DNA of 64,000 nucleotides. Origin: an uncultured Alphaproteobacteria bacterium (GTDB taxonomy: Bacteria; Pseudomonadota; Alphaproteobacteria; HIMB59; GCA-002718135). Position numbers and translations under genes: made by a program. The stretch lies in the NCBI GenBank assembly GCA_902600225.1, contig CACKIH010000004.1:1-64000 (forward strand). The letters are read 5' to 3'. Of this stretch, positions 36,354 through 45,262 are shown one piece after another (position 1 is the stretch's first letter; every line of letters starts with the position of its first letter). Below the pieces are notes generated by a model that had not been told where the DNA came from, did not search any database, and saw only the letters and a list, made by a program, of their open reading frames with translations.

Positions 36354-36375
36354 GCTATTTTTTCATTAAAATAGC
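36354..36375 (+). terminator. Possible weak terminator hairpin
   Basis: GCTATTTT-TTCATT-AAAATAGC forms an 8-bp stem with a 6-base loop 16 bases after the Gfo/Idh stop codon. No T-tract follows, so it may only attenuate transcription into the next transporter operon. Confidence 0.4.
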
Positions 36376-36428
36376 CAACATTTCTCCTTGTTTTACCAAC
36401 CTATTCTTGCTAGGAAATTATTATTTAT

Positions 36429-36434
36429 AGGAGG
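36429..36434 (+). promoter_or_regulatory. Strong ribosome-binding site of a binding-protein gene
   Basis: AGGAGG is 5 bases before the ATG at 36440. Confidence 0.75.
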
Positions 36435-36439
36435 AATGC

Positions 36440-37405
36440 ATGAAAAAATTTGCTTCAATTATTCTTGCCTCAGTAGCTTTTTTTGCTACTTCAGCAAAGG
36501 CAGAATATAAATTTAACTTTGTAATGCACAGTGATACGAACAATGCTTTTTGGGCAGCTGTTCACAAAGGTTTTAAAGATGCTTGTGCACAAGTTGGCGC
36601 TGATTGCCAAATGTTAACTCTATCTGGTGATGGAGATCAACAAGAGCAATTACAAAACTTGGAATCATCAATTGCTCAAGGTGTTGACGGTATCGTAACT
36701 ACAATTACTAACCCAACTATCTTTGATGCTGCAGTTGATGAAGCTTTAGCTGCTGGTATTCCAGTAATTACAGCTAACACAGATGATCCAGAAGGTGCAG
36801 CAGGTAGTAATAGACTTGCTTATGTTGGACAAGATTTAGAAGCAGCAGGTTATGAACTTGCAGCAACTTTATCAAAACAATTCCCTGATGGTCCTGTACA
36901 CGTATTAATTGGTGTCGCTGATATGAACCAATCTTGGGCTTACACAAGAGCTAATGGTATTGCTAGATTCATGGATGATTTCAAAGCTGCTAACCCAGAC
37001 AGAGAAATTACATATGAAAAAATTGAATCTGGTATGGACCTTTCAACTGTTGGAAACAGAGTTGCTTCATACGTACAAACTAACCCAAACACTACTGCTT
37101 ACTTTGATGTAGGATTTTGGGAAGCAGGTGCTGCACAAGGTATAAGAAACCTTGGTTATGAGCCTGGTCAAATGTTGCTAGCAGGATTTGACTTAGTTGA
37201 CGTTGTATTTGAAGAAATGGAAAAAGGTTATGTTCAACTTACAGTTGACCAACAACCATACTATCAAGGATACATGTCTGTACACCAACTATATTTAATG
37301 AATAAATATGGTTTAAGTGCATTAGATATTAATACTGGTAAAGCTATGATTGGACCGGATGATGTTGCAAAAATCCGTTCATTCAAAGGTATGTCAGTTA
37401 GATAA
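36440..37405 (+). CDS. Periplasmic sugar-binding protein, RbsB type (third CUT2 system)
   Basis: Protein of 321 aa with signal peptide MKKFASIILASVAFFATSAKA and a clean AxA cleavage site. Type 1 periplasmic fold with HSDTNNAFWAAVHKGFKDAC, IAQGVDGIVTTITNP, FDVGFWEAGAAQGI and LAGFDLVDVVFEEMEKGYV. Translation signals are strong and a hairpin follows, as for the other four binding proteins. It is followed by its permease and ATPase genes. Ligand unknown; a sugar or polyol. Confidence 0.92.
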   Translation: MKKFASIILASVAFFATSAKAEYKFNFVMHSDTNNAFWAAVHKGFKDACAQVGADCQMLTLSGDGDQQEQLQNLESSIAQGVDGIVTTITNPTIFDAAVDEALAAGIPVITANTDDPEGAAGSNRLAYVGQDLEAAGYELAATLSKQFPDGPVHVLIGVADMNQSWAYTRANGIARFMDDFKAANPDREITYEKIESGMDLSTVGNRVASYVQTNPNTTAYFDVGFWEAGAAQGIRNLGYEPGQMLLAGFDLVDVVFEEMEKGYVQLTVDQQPYYQGYMSVHQLYLMNKYGLSALDINTGKAMIGPDDVAKIRSFKGMSVR

Positions 37406-37420
37406 TCTAACTATAACTTT

Positions 37421-37450
37421 AGCCGGATAGTTCCTATCCGGCTTCTTTTT
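37421..37450 (+). terminator. Hairpin with T-rich tail between binding-protein and permease genes
   Basis: AGCCGGATAG-TTC-CTATCCGGCT is a perfect 10-bp stem with a 3-base loop, followed by TCTTTTT. It lies 15 bases after the binding-protein stop and 10 bases before the permease ATG, so it probably lowers permease and ATPase expression. Confidence 0.88.
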
Positions 37451-37459
37451 AAAAAAAAT

Positions 37460-38491
37460 ATGAACACTAATAATTTAAAATCAATTTTAATGCGTCCTGA
37501 GATAAGTACCTTCATTATGTTTGTGGTGATTATGACAGGTTTTTTTATTGCTAATGAGAATTTTTTAAGTGCCCGAAATATTCGAATTGTTATGGGTATT
37601 ACTCCTGAATATATTATTGTAGCTATTGGTATTGCAATACTCATGATATCAGGTGAGTTTGATCTTTCTGTAGGCTCGGTATTTGCACTTGTTCCAATGA
37701 CCATGGTTCAACTTGTTCACCAAGGTATGCCGCCATGGGTTGCAATTGCATTAGGTCTTTCAATTGGTATTGCAGTTGGTTTTGTTAATGGTTTCATAAC
37801 ATTAAGGTTTGGTATCCCTTCATTTATTGCAACACTAGGAATGCTCTATATTGCTAGAAGTTTAACAACAGTTGCAACAGGTGGCTTTCCACCTCCTTTC
37901 CCACATGAATTACCAAACGAACTATTTGTTTTTCAATTTGAAGTATTCAGAGCTTCATTATTTTGGATGTTAGGGGTAGCCTTTATTGCTGGAATTATGT
38001 TGCATAGAAGTAATTTAGGTAACTGGATTTATTCAACTGGCGGCGATACAGCAGCTGCATCATCCATGGGTATTAAGACCAATAATGTTAAAATGTTTTG
38101 TTTCATTCTTTGTGGTTTTTTAGCTGGATTTGCAGGAATGATCCAAACATTTAGAATTGAAGCTCCACTACCCTCGCAAGGTTATTTACTTGAACTAGAA
38201 TCAATAGCTGCTGCAGTTATTGGAGGAGTAAGTTTATTTGGAGGAGTAGGAACTATTTTTGGTGCAGCAATTGGAGCAATCTTAATTCGCTTTCTAGAAA
38301 GTGGAATTATCATGGCAAGGATAGACGCTGAATGGTTTAGAGCAGGATTAGGATCATTAATTATTATTTCTGTAGTTTTCAATACTTGGGTTGTTAGAAG
38401 AGGTGAAAACATGGTTCATAAAAATCAAGCAGAAGAAAATGAAAATAATTCTCAAAATAATGAAACTGTAACGGAGAGTAAAGATGAGTAA
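37460..38491 (+). CDS. CUT2-type sugar ABC transporter permease
   Basis: Inner-membrane protein of 343 aa with about ten hydrophobic segments; motifs MISGEFDLSVGSVFAL, FGIPSFIATLGMLYIARS and ESIAAAVIGGVSLFGGVGT. The last about 25 residues are a charged Asn/Glu-rich cytoplasmic tail. No ribosome-binding site is seen before the ATG, which follows a hairpin. It overlaps the ATPase gene by 8 bp. Confidence 0.92.
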   Translation: MNTNNLKSILMRPEISTFIMFVVIMTGFFIANENFLSARNIRIVMGITPEYIIVAIGIAILMISGEFDLSVGSVFALVPMTMVQLVHQGMPPWVAIALGLSIGIAVGFVNGFITLRFGIPSFIATLGMLYIARSLTTVATGGFPPPFPHELPNELFVFQFEVFRASLFWMLGVAFIAGIMLHRSNLGNWIYSTGGDTAAASSMGIKTNNVKMFCFILCGFLAGFAGMIQTFRIEAPLPSQGYLLELESIAAAVIGGVSLFGGVGTIFGAAIGAILIRFLESGIIMARIDAEWFRAGLGSLIIISVVFNTWVVRRGENMVHKNQAEENENNSQNNETVTESKDE

Positions 38492-39227
38492 TGAAAACAT
38501 AATTGAGTGTAAAGATCTTAATAAATACTACTCTGGTGTTCACGCTCTTAAAAATCTTAGTCTGAAAATTAAAAAAGATTCAGTTGTTGGTCTCATTGGA
38601 GACAATGGAGCTGGTAAATCAACATTGATAAAAATTTTATCAGGAGCTCATTCACCTGATTCAGGACACATATACTTTGAAGGTAATGAAGTAAAATTTA
38701 AATCTACTAAAGAAGCTATGAATCTTGGTATTGAAACTATTTACCAATACTCAGCTCTTATTCCTCAAATGTCCATTGCTAGAAATATTTTTATTGGAAG
38801 AGAACAAACCACTTTCTCTCTTGGTTCTATAGGATTAATGAAAACTAAATCTATGGATAAAGCTGCTATGGATGCTTTAAATGATGTTGAACTTCATTTA
38901 AGATCTCCAGATACACCAGTAAATCAATTATCTGGTGGAGAAAGACAAGGTGTCGTTATTGCAAGAGCAATGTATTTTAAATCAAAAGTTTTAATACTTG
39001 ATGAGCCAACTAACCACTTATCTGTTAAAGAAACCAACAAAGTGTTACGATTTGTTGAGGGTTTGAAAAAACAAGGTGTGACTTCAATTTTTATTACACA
39101 TAACTTAAGTCATGTATATCCTATAGCGGATCATCTTTGTGTTATGGCAAGAGGTGAGAAAATTGCTGATTTAGCTAAAGAAGATACAAATATTGATGAA
39201 TTAACTGATTTATTGGTAAATGGGTAA
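38484..39227 (+). CDS. CUT2-type sugar ABC transporter ATPase, single domain
   Basis: ATPase of 247 aa: Walker A GDNGAGKST, signature LSGGERQG, Walker B KVLILDEPTNHL and switch His in FITHNLSHVY. The Q-loop reads TIYQYSAL, where the paralogues have YQDLAL. Third single-domain CUT2 ATPase of the window. It is followed after 30 bp by the dioxygenase gene, which has its own ribosome-binding site. Confidence 0.92.
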   Translation: MSNENIIECKDLNKYYSGVHALKNLSLKIKKDSVVGLIGDNGAGKSTLIKILSGAHSPDSGHIYFEGNEVKFKSTKEAMNLGIETIYQYSALIPQMSIARNIFIGREQTTFSLGSIGLMKTKSMDKAAMDALNDVELHLRSPDTPVNQLSGGERQGVVIARAMYFKSKVLILDEPTNHLSVKETNKVLRFVEGLKKQGVTSIFITHNLSHVYPIADHLCVMARGEKIADLAKEDTNIDELTDLLVNG

Positions 39228-39257
39228 ATATATTTCAATTTCTTTGTGGGGGAATAA

Positions 39258-40193
39258 ATGATTAGTAAAGAACAAATCGAACAATATAACGAAGAAGGAT
39301 ACACGATTGTAGAAGATGTATTTGATAAAGATGAATTAAATCCAATTCTAAATGAATTTGATGAAATTGTAGATGACTTTGCAGAAAAGGCTTTTCAAGC
39401 TGGTAAAATTCAAAACAAGCATGAAGACAAAGATGTATTCAAAAGATTAGCTTCATTGGAAAAAGATTTTAAAGGTTCTTCAGTATTAATTCATCACAGA
39501 GGTGAGTTAAAGCCTGCTCTTGCCAACCTTTGGGGATCAAAAAAACTTTTAGATATGGTAGAAAACTGGGTTGGTAAGGATATTTCTGGTCATCCTGTTT
39601 GGAATATTAGATCAAAAACTCCTCAAACTGCAAGAATGACTGTTCCGTGGCATCAAGATTCAGCATATTTAAAAGAGGGGGCAGAAAAAACTACCCAACC
39701 TGCTGCATGGATACCCTTTCTAGACGTAAACAAAAATAATGGTTGTATGCAAGTTGTTCCTGGTGGACACAGACCTGAGAGAGTCTTGAATCACAAGCTT
39801 GAAAAAAAAGATGGATCAGTAAAAGATTCTTGGTATTTGTTTATTGAAGAAAAAGATATTCCAGATGAAAAAGTAGTTACATGTGAAATGAAAGTTGGTT
39901 CTGTCTTATTTCTTCATCAGCTAGTACCTCATCGATCTCTTGAAAATTTATCTGATGATGTAAGATGGAGTGTTGATTTAAGATTTCAAAATCCAAAAGA
40001 TGAAGCTGGTTTTCATACTGGTCTTGTTGATCCAATTATTATGAGAAAATCGGAAGACCCTAGTTACACCGCTGATTGGGACTCATGGTTTAAAGGTTAT
40101 GAAGAAGAGCATACTAAATTTAGAGGAACATCAAAAAAGGATCAATTTGACTCTTCTGTTGATGGATCTTGGCTTGATCGTTGGGATAACTAG
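39258..40193 (+). CDS. PhyH-type Fe(II)/2-oxoglutarate dioxygenase
   Basis: Protein of 311 aa of the phytanoyl-CoA dioxygenase family. The iron triad is H132-x-D134 (WHQDSAYL) and H225 (VPHRSLEN), and an Arg near residue 236-242 would hold 2-oxoglutarate. Members hydroxylate many small molecules, not only phytanoyl-CoA. GGGGGAATAA before the ATG is a moderate ribosome-binding site. It sits between a CUT2 transporter and a desaturase-like gene (14 bp), so both oxygenases probably act on the imported compound or a membrane lipid, which is inference. Confidence 0.88.
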   Translation: MISKEQIEQYNEEGYTIVEDVFDKDELNPILNEFDEIVDDFAEKAFQAGKIQNKHEDKDVFKRLASLEKDFKGSSVLIHHRGELKPALANLWGSKKLLDMVENWVGKDISGHPVWNIRSKTPQTARMTVPWHQDSAYLKEGAEKTTQPAAWIPFLDVNKNNGCMQVVPGGHRPERVLNHKLEKKDGSVKDSWYLFIEEKDIPDEKVVTCEMKVGSVLFLHQLVPHRSLENLSDDVRWSVDLRFQNPKDEAGFHTGLVDPIIMRKSEDPSYTADWDSWFKGYEEEHTKFRGTSKKDQFDSSVDGSWLDRWDN

Positions 40194-40207
40194 ACTAAAT
40201 ATTTATA

Positions 40208-41191
40208 ATGCACGTTAATTTAGATGACTGGTACAAACCTGAAGTTGATAAAAAGGTATTAAAAAATCTATCAAAGAGAAAAGATCTTCCAGGATTAATA
40301 CATTTCTTTTTTTATTTTTTATCTTTATTTGCATCAGGTTATCTAGCGTACTTAACTTTAGGAACTTGGTGGACATATTTGTTCTTTTTTATTTACGGTA
40401 CAATTTACGCATTTAGTGTAGCGAACTGGCACGAAACTGTTCATCGAACTGCTTTTAAGACACGTTGGATAAATGAAGTTTTTTATCACATTAGTTCTTT
40501 TATGTGTGACTTTGAAGGTTTTAGATGGCGGTGGAGTCATACTTTTCATCATTCAAAAACATTACAAACAGAAGATGATTATGATCACGAAATACAAGTT
40601 TCAAGACCTATTGAGTTATTTGCATTCTTTTTGAATTTTATACCTCTTACAGATTTATTATATCCACATAAATTAATTAAGTTTGAAGTTCTAAAACATG
40701 CTTTTGGAAAATTTACTCCAGTCATTGATATAACTGCACCTAAAGAAGAAAAGAAAAAAATTCTTTGGAATTCCAGATTGTATGTCTTTATTTGGGTTTT
40801 GGTATTTGCTTACTCTTTTTATATCGGTTCTTTTTTACCAATTATTTATATTATTCTACCTACTTATATTGGAAAGCCAATTTGGTTTGCTGTTAATGTT
40901 ACGCAACACCTAGCTGCAAAAGTTGACACAAAGGATCACCGTTTAAGTACTTATTCTGTGAGAATCAATCCAATTTTAAGTTTTCTATATTGGCACATGG
41001 AATATCATTTAGAACATCATATGTTTCCAATGATCCCGTCTTATAATTTAAAGAAATTACGAAAAGAAATTGATAATGAACTACCTAAACCTTTTACTAG
41101 TCTTTTCGATTTTTATAGAAAAGTTTTACCAGCTGTTATCTCTTTAGCAACAGATCAAAATAAATACTACAAAGTAAAATTAAATAACTAA
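40208..41191 (+). CDS. Membrane di-iron fatty-acid-desaturase-like protein (copy 3)
   Basis: Protein of 327 aa, closest to copy 1. Histidine boxes are HETVH, HTFHHSK and EYHLEHH, with NVTQHLA and DHR between. The start MHVNLDDWYKPEVDKKVLKNL parallels MHVDDTWFKPKLNKKLLKEL of copy 1. It follows the PhyH gene by 14 bp and is convergent with gloA (2-bp gap). Four or five hydrophobic segments place it in the inner membrane. Confidence 0.82.
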   Translation: MHVNLDDWYKPEVDKKVLKNLSKRKDLPGLIHFFFYFLSLFASGYLAYLTLGTWWTYLFFFIYGTIYAFSVANWHETVHRTAFKTRWINEVFYHISSFMCDFEGFRWRWSHTFHHSKTLQTEDDYDHEIQVSRPIELFAFFLNFIPLTDLLYPHKLIKFEVLKHAFGKFTPVIDITAPKEEKKKILWNSRLYVFIWVLVFAYSFYIGSFLPIIYIILPTYIGKPIWFAVNVTQHLAAKVDTKDHRLSTYSVRINPILSFLYWHMEYHLEHHMFPMIPSYNLKKLRKEIDNELPKPFTSLFDFYRKVLPAVISLATDQNKYYKVKLNN

Positions 41192-41193
41192 AT

Positions 41194-41619
41194 TTACCAA
41201 GATCCAGAGTTTTCCATTGATTTCCAAGGCTCTTGTTGTGGTAATGATTCACCCTCTTGCAAGATTTCAATTGAAATTCCATCAGGAGAACGAACAAATG
41301 CCATGTGCCCATCTCTTGGAGGTCTGTTTATAGTAACGCCATTATTCATAAGTTTTTCACAAACTTCATATATATTTTTAACACTGTAAGCGAGATGACC
41401 AAAATTTCTTCCACCAGTATATTTTTCAGGATCCCAGTTATACGTTAATTCTAATAAACCAGTTTTTTCATCACTATTTTCTGCCGCTAAAAATATTAAT
41501 GTAAACCTACCTTTTTCATTTTCTACTCTTCTAACTTCTTTCAATCCAAGTTTATTACAATAAAAGTCTAGTGATGCATCAATATTTTCTACTCTCACCA
41601 TTGTATGCAAATATTTCAT
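41194..41619 (-). CDS. gloA: Lactoylglutathione lyase (glyoxalase I)
   Basis: Protein of 141 aa. The four metal ligands are in the usual places: H5, E57 (LLELTYN), H75 (FGHLAYSV) and E118 (ISIEIL). It converts the hemithioacetal of methylglyoxal and glutathione to lactoylglutathione, a detoxification need during rapid sugar catabolism. Length matches bacterial GloA. No partner gloB is seen in the window. Confidence 0.9.
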   Translation of the reverse strand: MKYLHTMVRVENIDASLDFYCNKLGLKEVRRVENEKGRFTLIFLAAENSDEKTGLLELTYNWDPEKYTGGRNFGHLAYSVKNIYEVCEKLMNNGVTINRPPRDGHMAFVRSPDGISIEILQEGESLPQQEPWKSMENSGSW

Positions 41620-41676
41620 TGTAGATAAATATAATACTAATAATAATTTTAAATCAATTATTATTTATTTATAAAG

Positions 41677-43740
41677 CTAATATTCCAAAACTAACGCTTC
41701 ATGTATTTGAAACTTATCCACTTTAATTTGGATAGATTTTCCATCTTCTAATTTAATTTCTTTTTCAAGATTTACAAAATATGCTTTTTTAATTTTTTCA
41801 TTTAGATTAATATTTAATTCAACACCGTGAATTTCAGGCACATCTTCAATTATTAAACATCTTCCTCTTTGTAGTGGTGGAGCATATAAGAGATGAACAA
41901 CATATCGATTTTTATTTTCTTGATGAAGTAATGTAATTCTCCCAGAGCTTGGTAAACCCTTGCTTTCGATTAATAGATTTTTGTGTAAGTGCCTAATTGT
42001 ATTTCCAAATAGTTGACGATGAACTTTTGATCCATTTTCTGCATATATTCTATCTAAATCATGAGCAAAAAAAACTGTGTTCTTATATTGTAGTACAGCT
42101 GGATAATTTTCTTTATCAAGTTTGTTTGGCGCATATAAGTGTCCATTATATTTTTCTAATGTTCGACTAAAATATGGCACTTTAATATCTGCTAGAATAT
42201 TACTATCCTCAACAGCTTCTGATTTAATACCAGGTAAATAAGTTATAAACGGAGAAGAAACTAAATTATTTGATAACTCTTTTCTTACTTGTACATAATC
42301 CATATCAAAATCAGATGGCCCAATATATTTTGCTCCAAGATCAAAAATAAATTTATCACTTTTATTATTAAGAGCACCTTTCCCAATCACAACCAACGCC
42401 CCACCTTTATTCTGAAAATGTTTCAGTTTTTTTATTTCTTCTTCCGATAGAGTATTTGATGATGGAATAATAATTAATTCAAAGTTGTTAATTCTTTCTT
42501 GAGAAGCGTTAATACTTACGACTTCGTATTCAATATGCTCTTCCAATAACATTCTAGCAACACCATCATCGGCATTGTAAGAACCTGTCAAATAAAGAGC
42601 AATATTTGAAAAAGGTTTGCCACCAATTCCATAATCTTCAATTTTTTTTATATATTCAAAAGCAACACCGACGTTCTTATATGTATCCAAATCCATTTCT
42701 CCACTTGGGTGAAGATGATCGCCAAAATTACATCGTGCACCGTGGGAGATCATAGCAGCTGCTTCATATTTTAGTGCATCAGGATATTTAAAACCTCCAA
42801 ATTCTCCCCATGAAGTATGAAATTTACCACTCATACCAATTATAGGTTTATTTGTATAATTATGAAAATATCTAGACTGAGTTGCTATCTTATCATAGCC
42901 GCCCCAAGTTGTTGGTAAATCTTCTAAATCATTTTTAGTTGAGTTTTCATGAACGCGGTAAAGTAAATTTTCTTTTCTCTCAAGAACAGTTAAACCATTA
43001 TAAAATATACTTGCATCTGGTTTCATAGACTGAATATGAGCAGTCATATTTTTAGTAAAATTTTTTAGAACAATTTCATTCCAATGAGCATTTACTTCTT
43101 CAGGGTTACCGATATCATAACCAGTTTCCTTTATAGATTGCTTACAATTATCACAGTAACATTTTAGTTGAGTGAAATGTATATCAAAGAAAAAACCATC
43201 CACTTGGTAATTTGAACACAATTCAGTAACCATGTTTGAAATTAATTCTTCATACTTTCCCGAGGGACACATAAATTTCCAATTACAATAAGGTCTAAAC
43301 TCTTTACTTTTTTGTCTTATCTCTTTATCGCTATGTTGACCGGTGCTTGTAATTTCTTCAATTTCGTTTCCAGTTTTTTTATTAAACTCAATTATACTTC
43401 CATCACTATTTCTTGCGCACCATTCTGGATGAATTTCTGCATCATGTGCTGACCATCCGACAGTTAAATATATTGGAGCTTTTACATTAATTTCGTGACA
43501 AGCTTCAATTTGTTGACCAAGTAAATCAATATTTAAATTTGGATGAATTTTTGCATGCTTTAATTTTGTTGGATAATAACACCAACTATGATGACATTTT
43601 CCAAAAATATTAATCTGATTAATATGCCCAATTTGTAGAGCTTCTTTAAATTGTTCTTTTGAAAAATATTTTCCGACATCAGGGATATGCTCTGACGTGT
43701 GAAAATCTAAGTGTATTTGCCTTGATGGTTCATTCATCAA
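41677..43740 (-). CDS. Putative glycoside hydrolase with barrel and trimerisation-like domains
   Basis: Protein of 687 aa without a signal peptide. The N-terminal about 350 residues look like a TIM barrel of the GH29/GH42-like putative hydrolases (YLTVGWSAHDAEIHPEWCARNSDG, VDGFFFDIHF, KPIIGMSGKFHTSWGEFGGFK). A CYCDNCK cluster may bind zinc. Residues about 375-500 resemble the beta-galactosidase trimerisation/GATase-like domain (FELIIIPSSNTLSEEEIKKL, GGALVVIGKG), and a beta-rich C-terminus follows. Probably hydrolyses an imported glycoside in the cytoplasm. It is divergent from the CUT1 operon at 43931. I cannot assign a GH family with certainty. Confidence 0.65.
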   Translation of the reverse strand: MMNEPSRQIHLDFHTSEHIPDVGKYFSKEQFKEALQIGHINQINIFGKCHHSWCYYPTKLKHAKIHPNLNIDLLGQQIEACHEINVKAPIYLTVGWSAHDAEIHPEWCARNSDGSIIEFNKKTGNEIEEITSTGQHSDKEIRQKSKEFRPYCNWKFMCPSGKYEELISNMVTELCSNYQVDGFFFDIHFTQLKCYCDNCKQSIKETGYDIGNPEEVNAHWNEIVLKNFTKNMTAHIQSMKPDASIFYNGLTVLERKENLLYRVHENSTKNDLEDLPTTWGGYDKIATQSRYFHNYTNKPIIGMSGKFHTSWGEFGGFKYPDALKYEAAAMISHGARCNFGDHLHPSGEMDLDTYKNVGVAFEYIKKIEDYGIGGKPFSNIALYLTGSYNADDGVARMLLEEHIEYEVVSINASQERINNFELIIIPSSNTLSEEEIKKLKHFQNKGGALVVIGKGALNNKSDKFIFDLGAKYIGPSDFDMDYVQVRKELSNNLVSSPFITYLPGIKSEAVEDSNILADIKVPYFSRTLEKYNGHLYAPNKLDKENYPAVLQYKNTVFFAHDLDRIYAENGSKVHRQLFGNTIRHLHKNLLIESKGLPSSGRITLLHQENKNRYVVHLLYAPPLQRGRCLIIEDVPEIHGVELNINLNEKIKKAYFVNLEKEIKLEDGKSIQIKVDKFQIHEALVLEY

Positions 43741-43930
43741 AACAGCTTATTTTATAAATTATTAAATTTAAATAATTTTTTTAAAAAAATTAAAAATAAA
43801 AAAAATTAAGTAATTCTCTAGTTTTTTTTATACTTTTAAAGTCAATTTAAAATACGAAAATATTCAAAAAGTATTTATTTTTGGCTCCTTTATGCTAACT
43901 TCTTACTATCTTAATAAGGAGGAATGTAAG
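43741..43930. promoter_or_regulatory. AT-rich divergent intergenic region
   Basis: The largest gene-free gap of the window, 190 bp, between the minus-strand hydrolase and the plus-strand binding protein. It contains the inverted repeat AAATTATT-AAATTTA-AATAATTT (43756-43778) and long A/T runs. TATACT at 43829 with a poor TTAAGT at -35 spacing is a weak promoter candidate. No gene is seen here. Confidence 0.3.
43916..43922 (+). promoter_or_regulatory. Ribosome-binding site that decides the binding-protein start
   Basis: AAGGAGG is 8 bases before ATG 43931 and lies inside the longer ORF of the track, so it supports 43931 and argues against 43892. Confidence 0.75.
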
Positions 43931-45214
43931 ATGAAACAATATTTTAGTCGTTTATGGACTGGATTATTAATTACTTTTTTTTCTTTTTCTTTTATTAGCA
44001 GCTCGTATGCTATTGATATAAAACTTTGGGATCTGTCAGGTAGACAAGGTCAAGATGAGTTTTATGAATTATTACAAAAAGAAGTAAAAAAATATAATCC
44101 AGATATTAATGTTATTGTTACTGAGTGGGAAAATGAGGCATATAAAACTCAAATTCAACTTGCTCTAAATGGTAACGATGGACCTGATGTCTTCTTTAAC
44201 TGGTTTGGTGAAGATAGTGCAAGATTAGCAAGAGCTGGTTTAGCACTAGATTTGACACCTTACGCTGATATGGAAGGTGGTTATGGAAACTTTATAAGTA
44301 AAGGTTGGCAAGATGCTGGTGCAGTAGATGGAAAAATTTATGGTGTTGCTAATAAAGCAGTTTCAAAATACTTCTATTACGATCCTGCATTCTTTGATCA
44401 ACATAACTTATCTGTTCCTACAACATTTGGAGAGTTAATTGATACTTGTAAAAGTATTAAAGCAATAGATCCTTCAATCGTTCCATGGCCAATGGGTAAT
44501 TCTGAAAGATGGAAATTAAATCATGTTATTACTATGCTTAATCAAAGAGTAGTAGGAGCAGAAAACACAAAAGCAGATTATGCGTTAACTGCACCTGATG
44601 ATGAATTATTTACAAATCCTAAATATGTTGAAGCTTGGGAAAAAGTTGTTGAACTAAATGAGAATTGTTTCAATGATGCACCAAATGCAACTAATCCAGA
44701 ATTAACGCGATCAATGTTTGCAGCTCAAATTTCACCTATGATGTATTGTGGAACTTGGTGTGGAGGTATTTTCGCTTCTGAAGGTTTTACAGATTTTAAA
44801 ATGTTTAGATTTCCACGAGTTGAAGGTGGAGCTGATGATGGAACTGTAGGCTTTTTAGTTGCAGAAGGATTACAAGTATCGGCAAAAACTAAACATCCAG
44901 AAGCAGCAGCTTTAGTAGCATCAATTAATGTATCTGATATTATGGCTCTAGCAGATGCTGAGTTGAGAGGTAGTTTGATATCAAATGCAGCTTTAATTGA
45001 TCAAATGGAAGATGCTCCTCATTGGTTTACATTTTATGTCAATGATATCGCTGACAAAAGTGGACATGTAAATGTTCTAGATGTTCTTTTAGAAGCGAAT
45101 GTATCTAATGCTTATCTTGATATGGGAACTGAAGTTCTTAATGGAACTAAATCTCCACAAGAAGCAATGGATTTCATTAGAAAAGTTGCTTTAGAAGCTA
45201 AAGCAGCAATGTAA
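43931..45214 (+). CDS. Periplasmic sugar-binding protein, family 1 (second CUT1 system)
   Basis: Protein of 427 aa. Starting at 43931 gives the signal peptide MKQYFSRLWTGLLITFFSFSFISSSYA before IDIKLWD; the track's 13 extra residues (from 43892) would precede it and include the ribosome-binding site, so they are rejected. Mature motifs: ALNGNDGPDVFFNWFGEDSARLA, MMYCGTWCGGIFASEGF. The CGTWCGG pair may form a disulfide. It starts an operon with two permeases, a dioxygenase, a Gfo/Idh enzyme, a ThuA-like protein and xylA; its ligand is probably processed by those enzymes. Confidence 0.9.
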   Translation: MKQYFSRLWTGLLITFFSFSFISSSYAIDIKLWDLSGRQGQDEFYELLQKEVKKYNPDINVIVTEWENEAYKTQIQLALNGNDGPDVFFNWFGEDSARLARAGLALDLTPYADMEGGYGNFISKGWQDAGAVDGKIYGVANKAVSKYFYYDPAFFDQHNLSVPTTFGELIDTCKSIKAIDPSIVPWPMGNSERWKLNHVITMLNQRVVGAENTKADYALTAPDDELFTNPKYVEAWEKVVELNENCFNDAPNATNPELTRSMFAAQISPMMYCGTWCGGIFASEGFTDFKMFRFPRVEGGADDGTVGFLVAEGLQVSAKTKHPEAAALVASINVSDIMALADAELRGSLISNAALIDQMEDAPHWFTFYVNDIADKSGHVNVLDVLLEANVSNAYLDMGTEVLNGTKSPQEAMDFIRKVALEAKAAM

Positions 45215-45227
45215 TAAAAAAATTAAT

Positions 45228-45254
45228 TTCGGCTATTAAAAATTAATAGCCGAA
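45228..45254 (+). other. 12-bp hairpin between binding-protein and permease genes
   Basis: TTCGGCTATTAA-AAA-TTAATAGCCGAA is a perfect 12-bp stem with a 3-base loop. No T-tract follows and the permease ATG is 8 bases away, so it is more likely an mRNA-stabilising or translation-limiting hairpin than a terminator. Confidence 0.8.
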
Positions 45255-45262
45255 GTTATCAT

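Noticed and set aside
43756-43778. AAATTATT-AAATTTA-AATAATTT inverted repeat as an operator or terminator
   Set aside because: It consists only of A and T in a region of long A/T runs, where such palindromes occur by chance; kept only as a note in the intergenic entry.
43892-43930. 13-residue N-terminal extension of the second CUT1 binding protein
   Set aside because: It contains the AAGGAGG ribosome-binding site of the ATG at 43931 and would place extra residues before a complete signal peptide.
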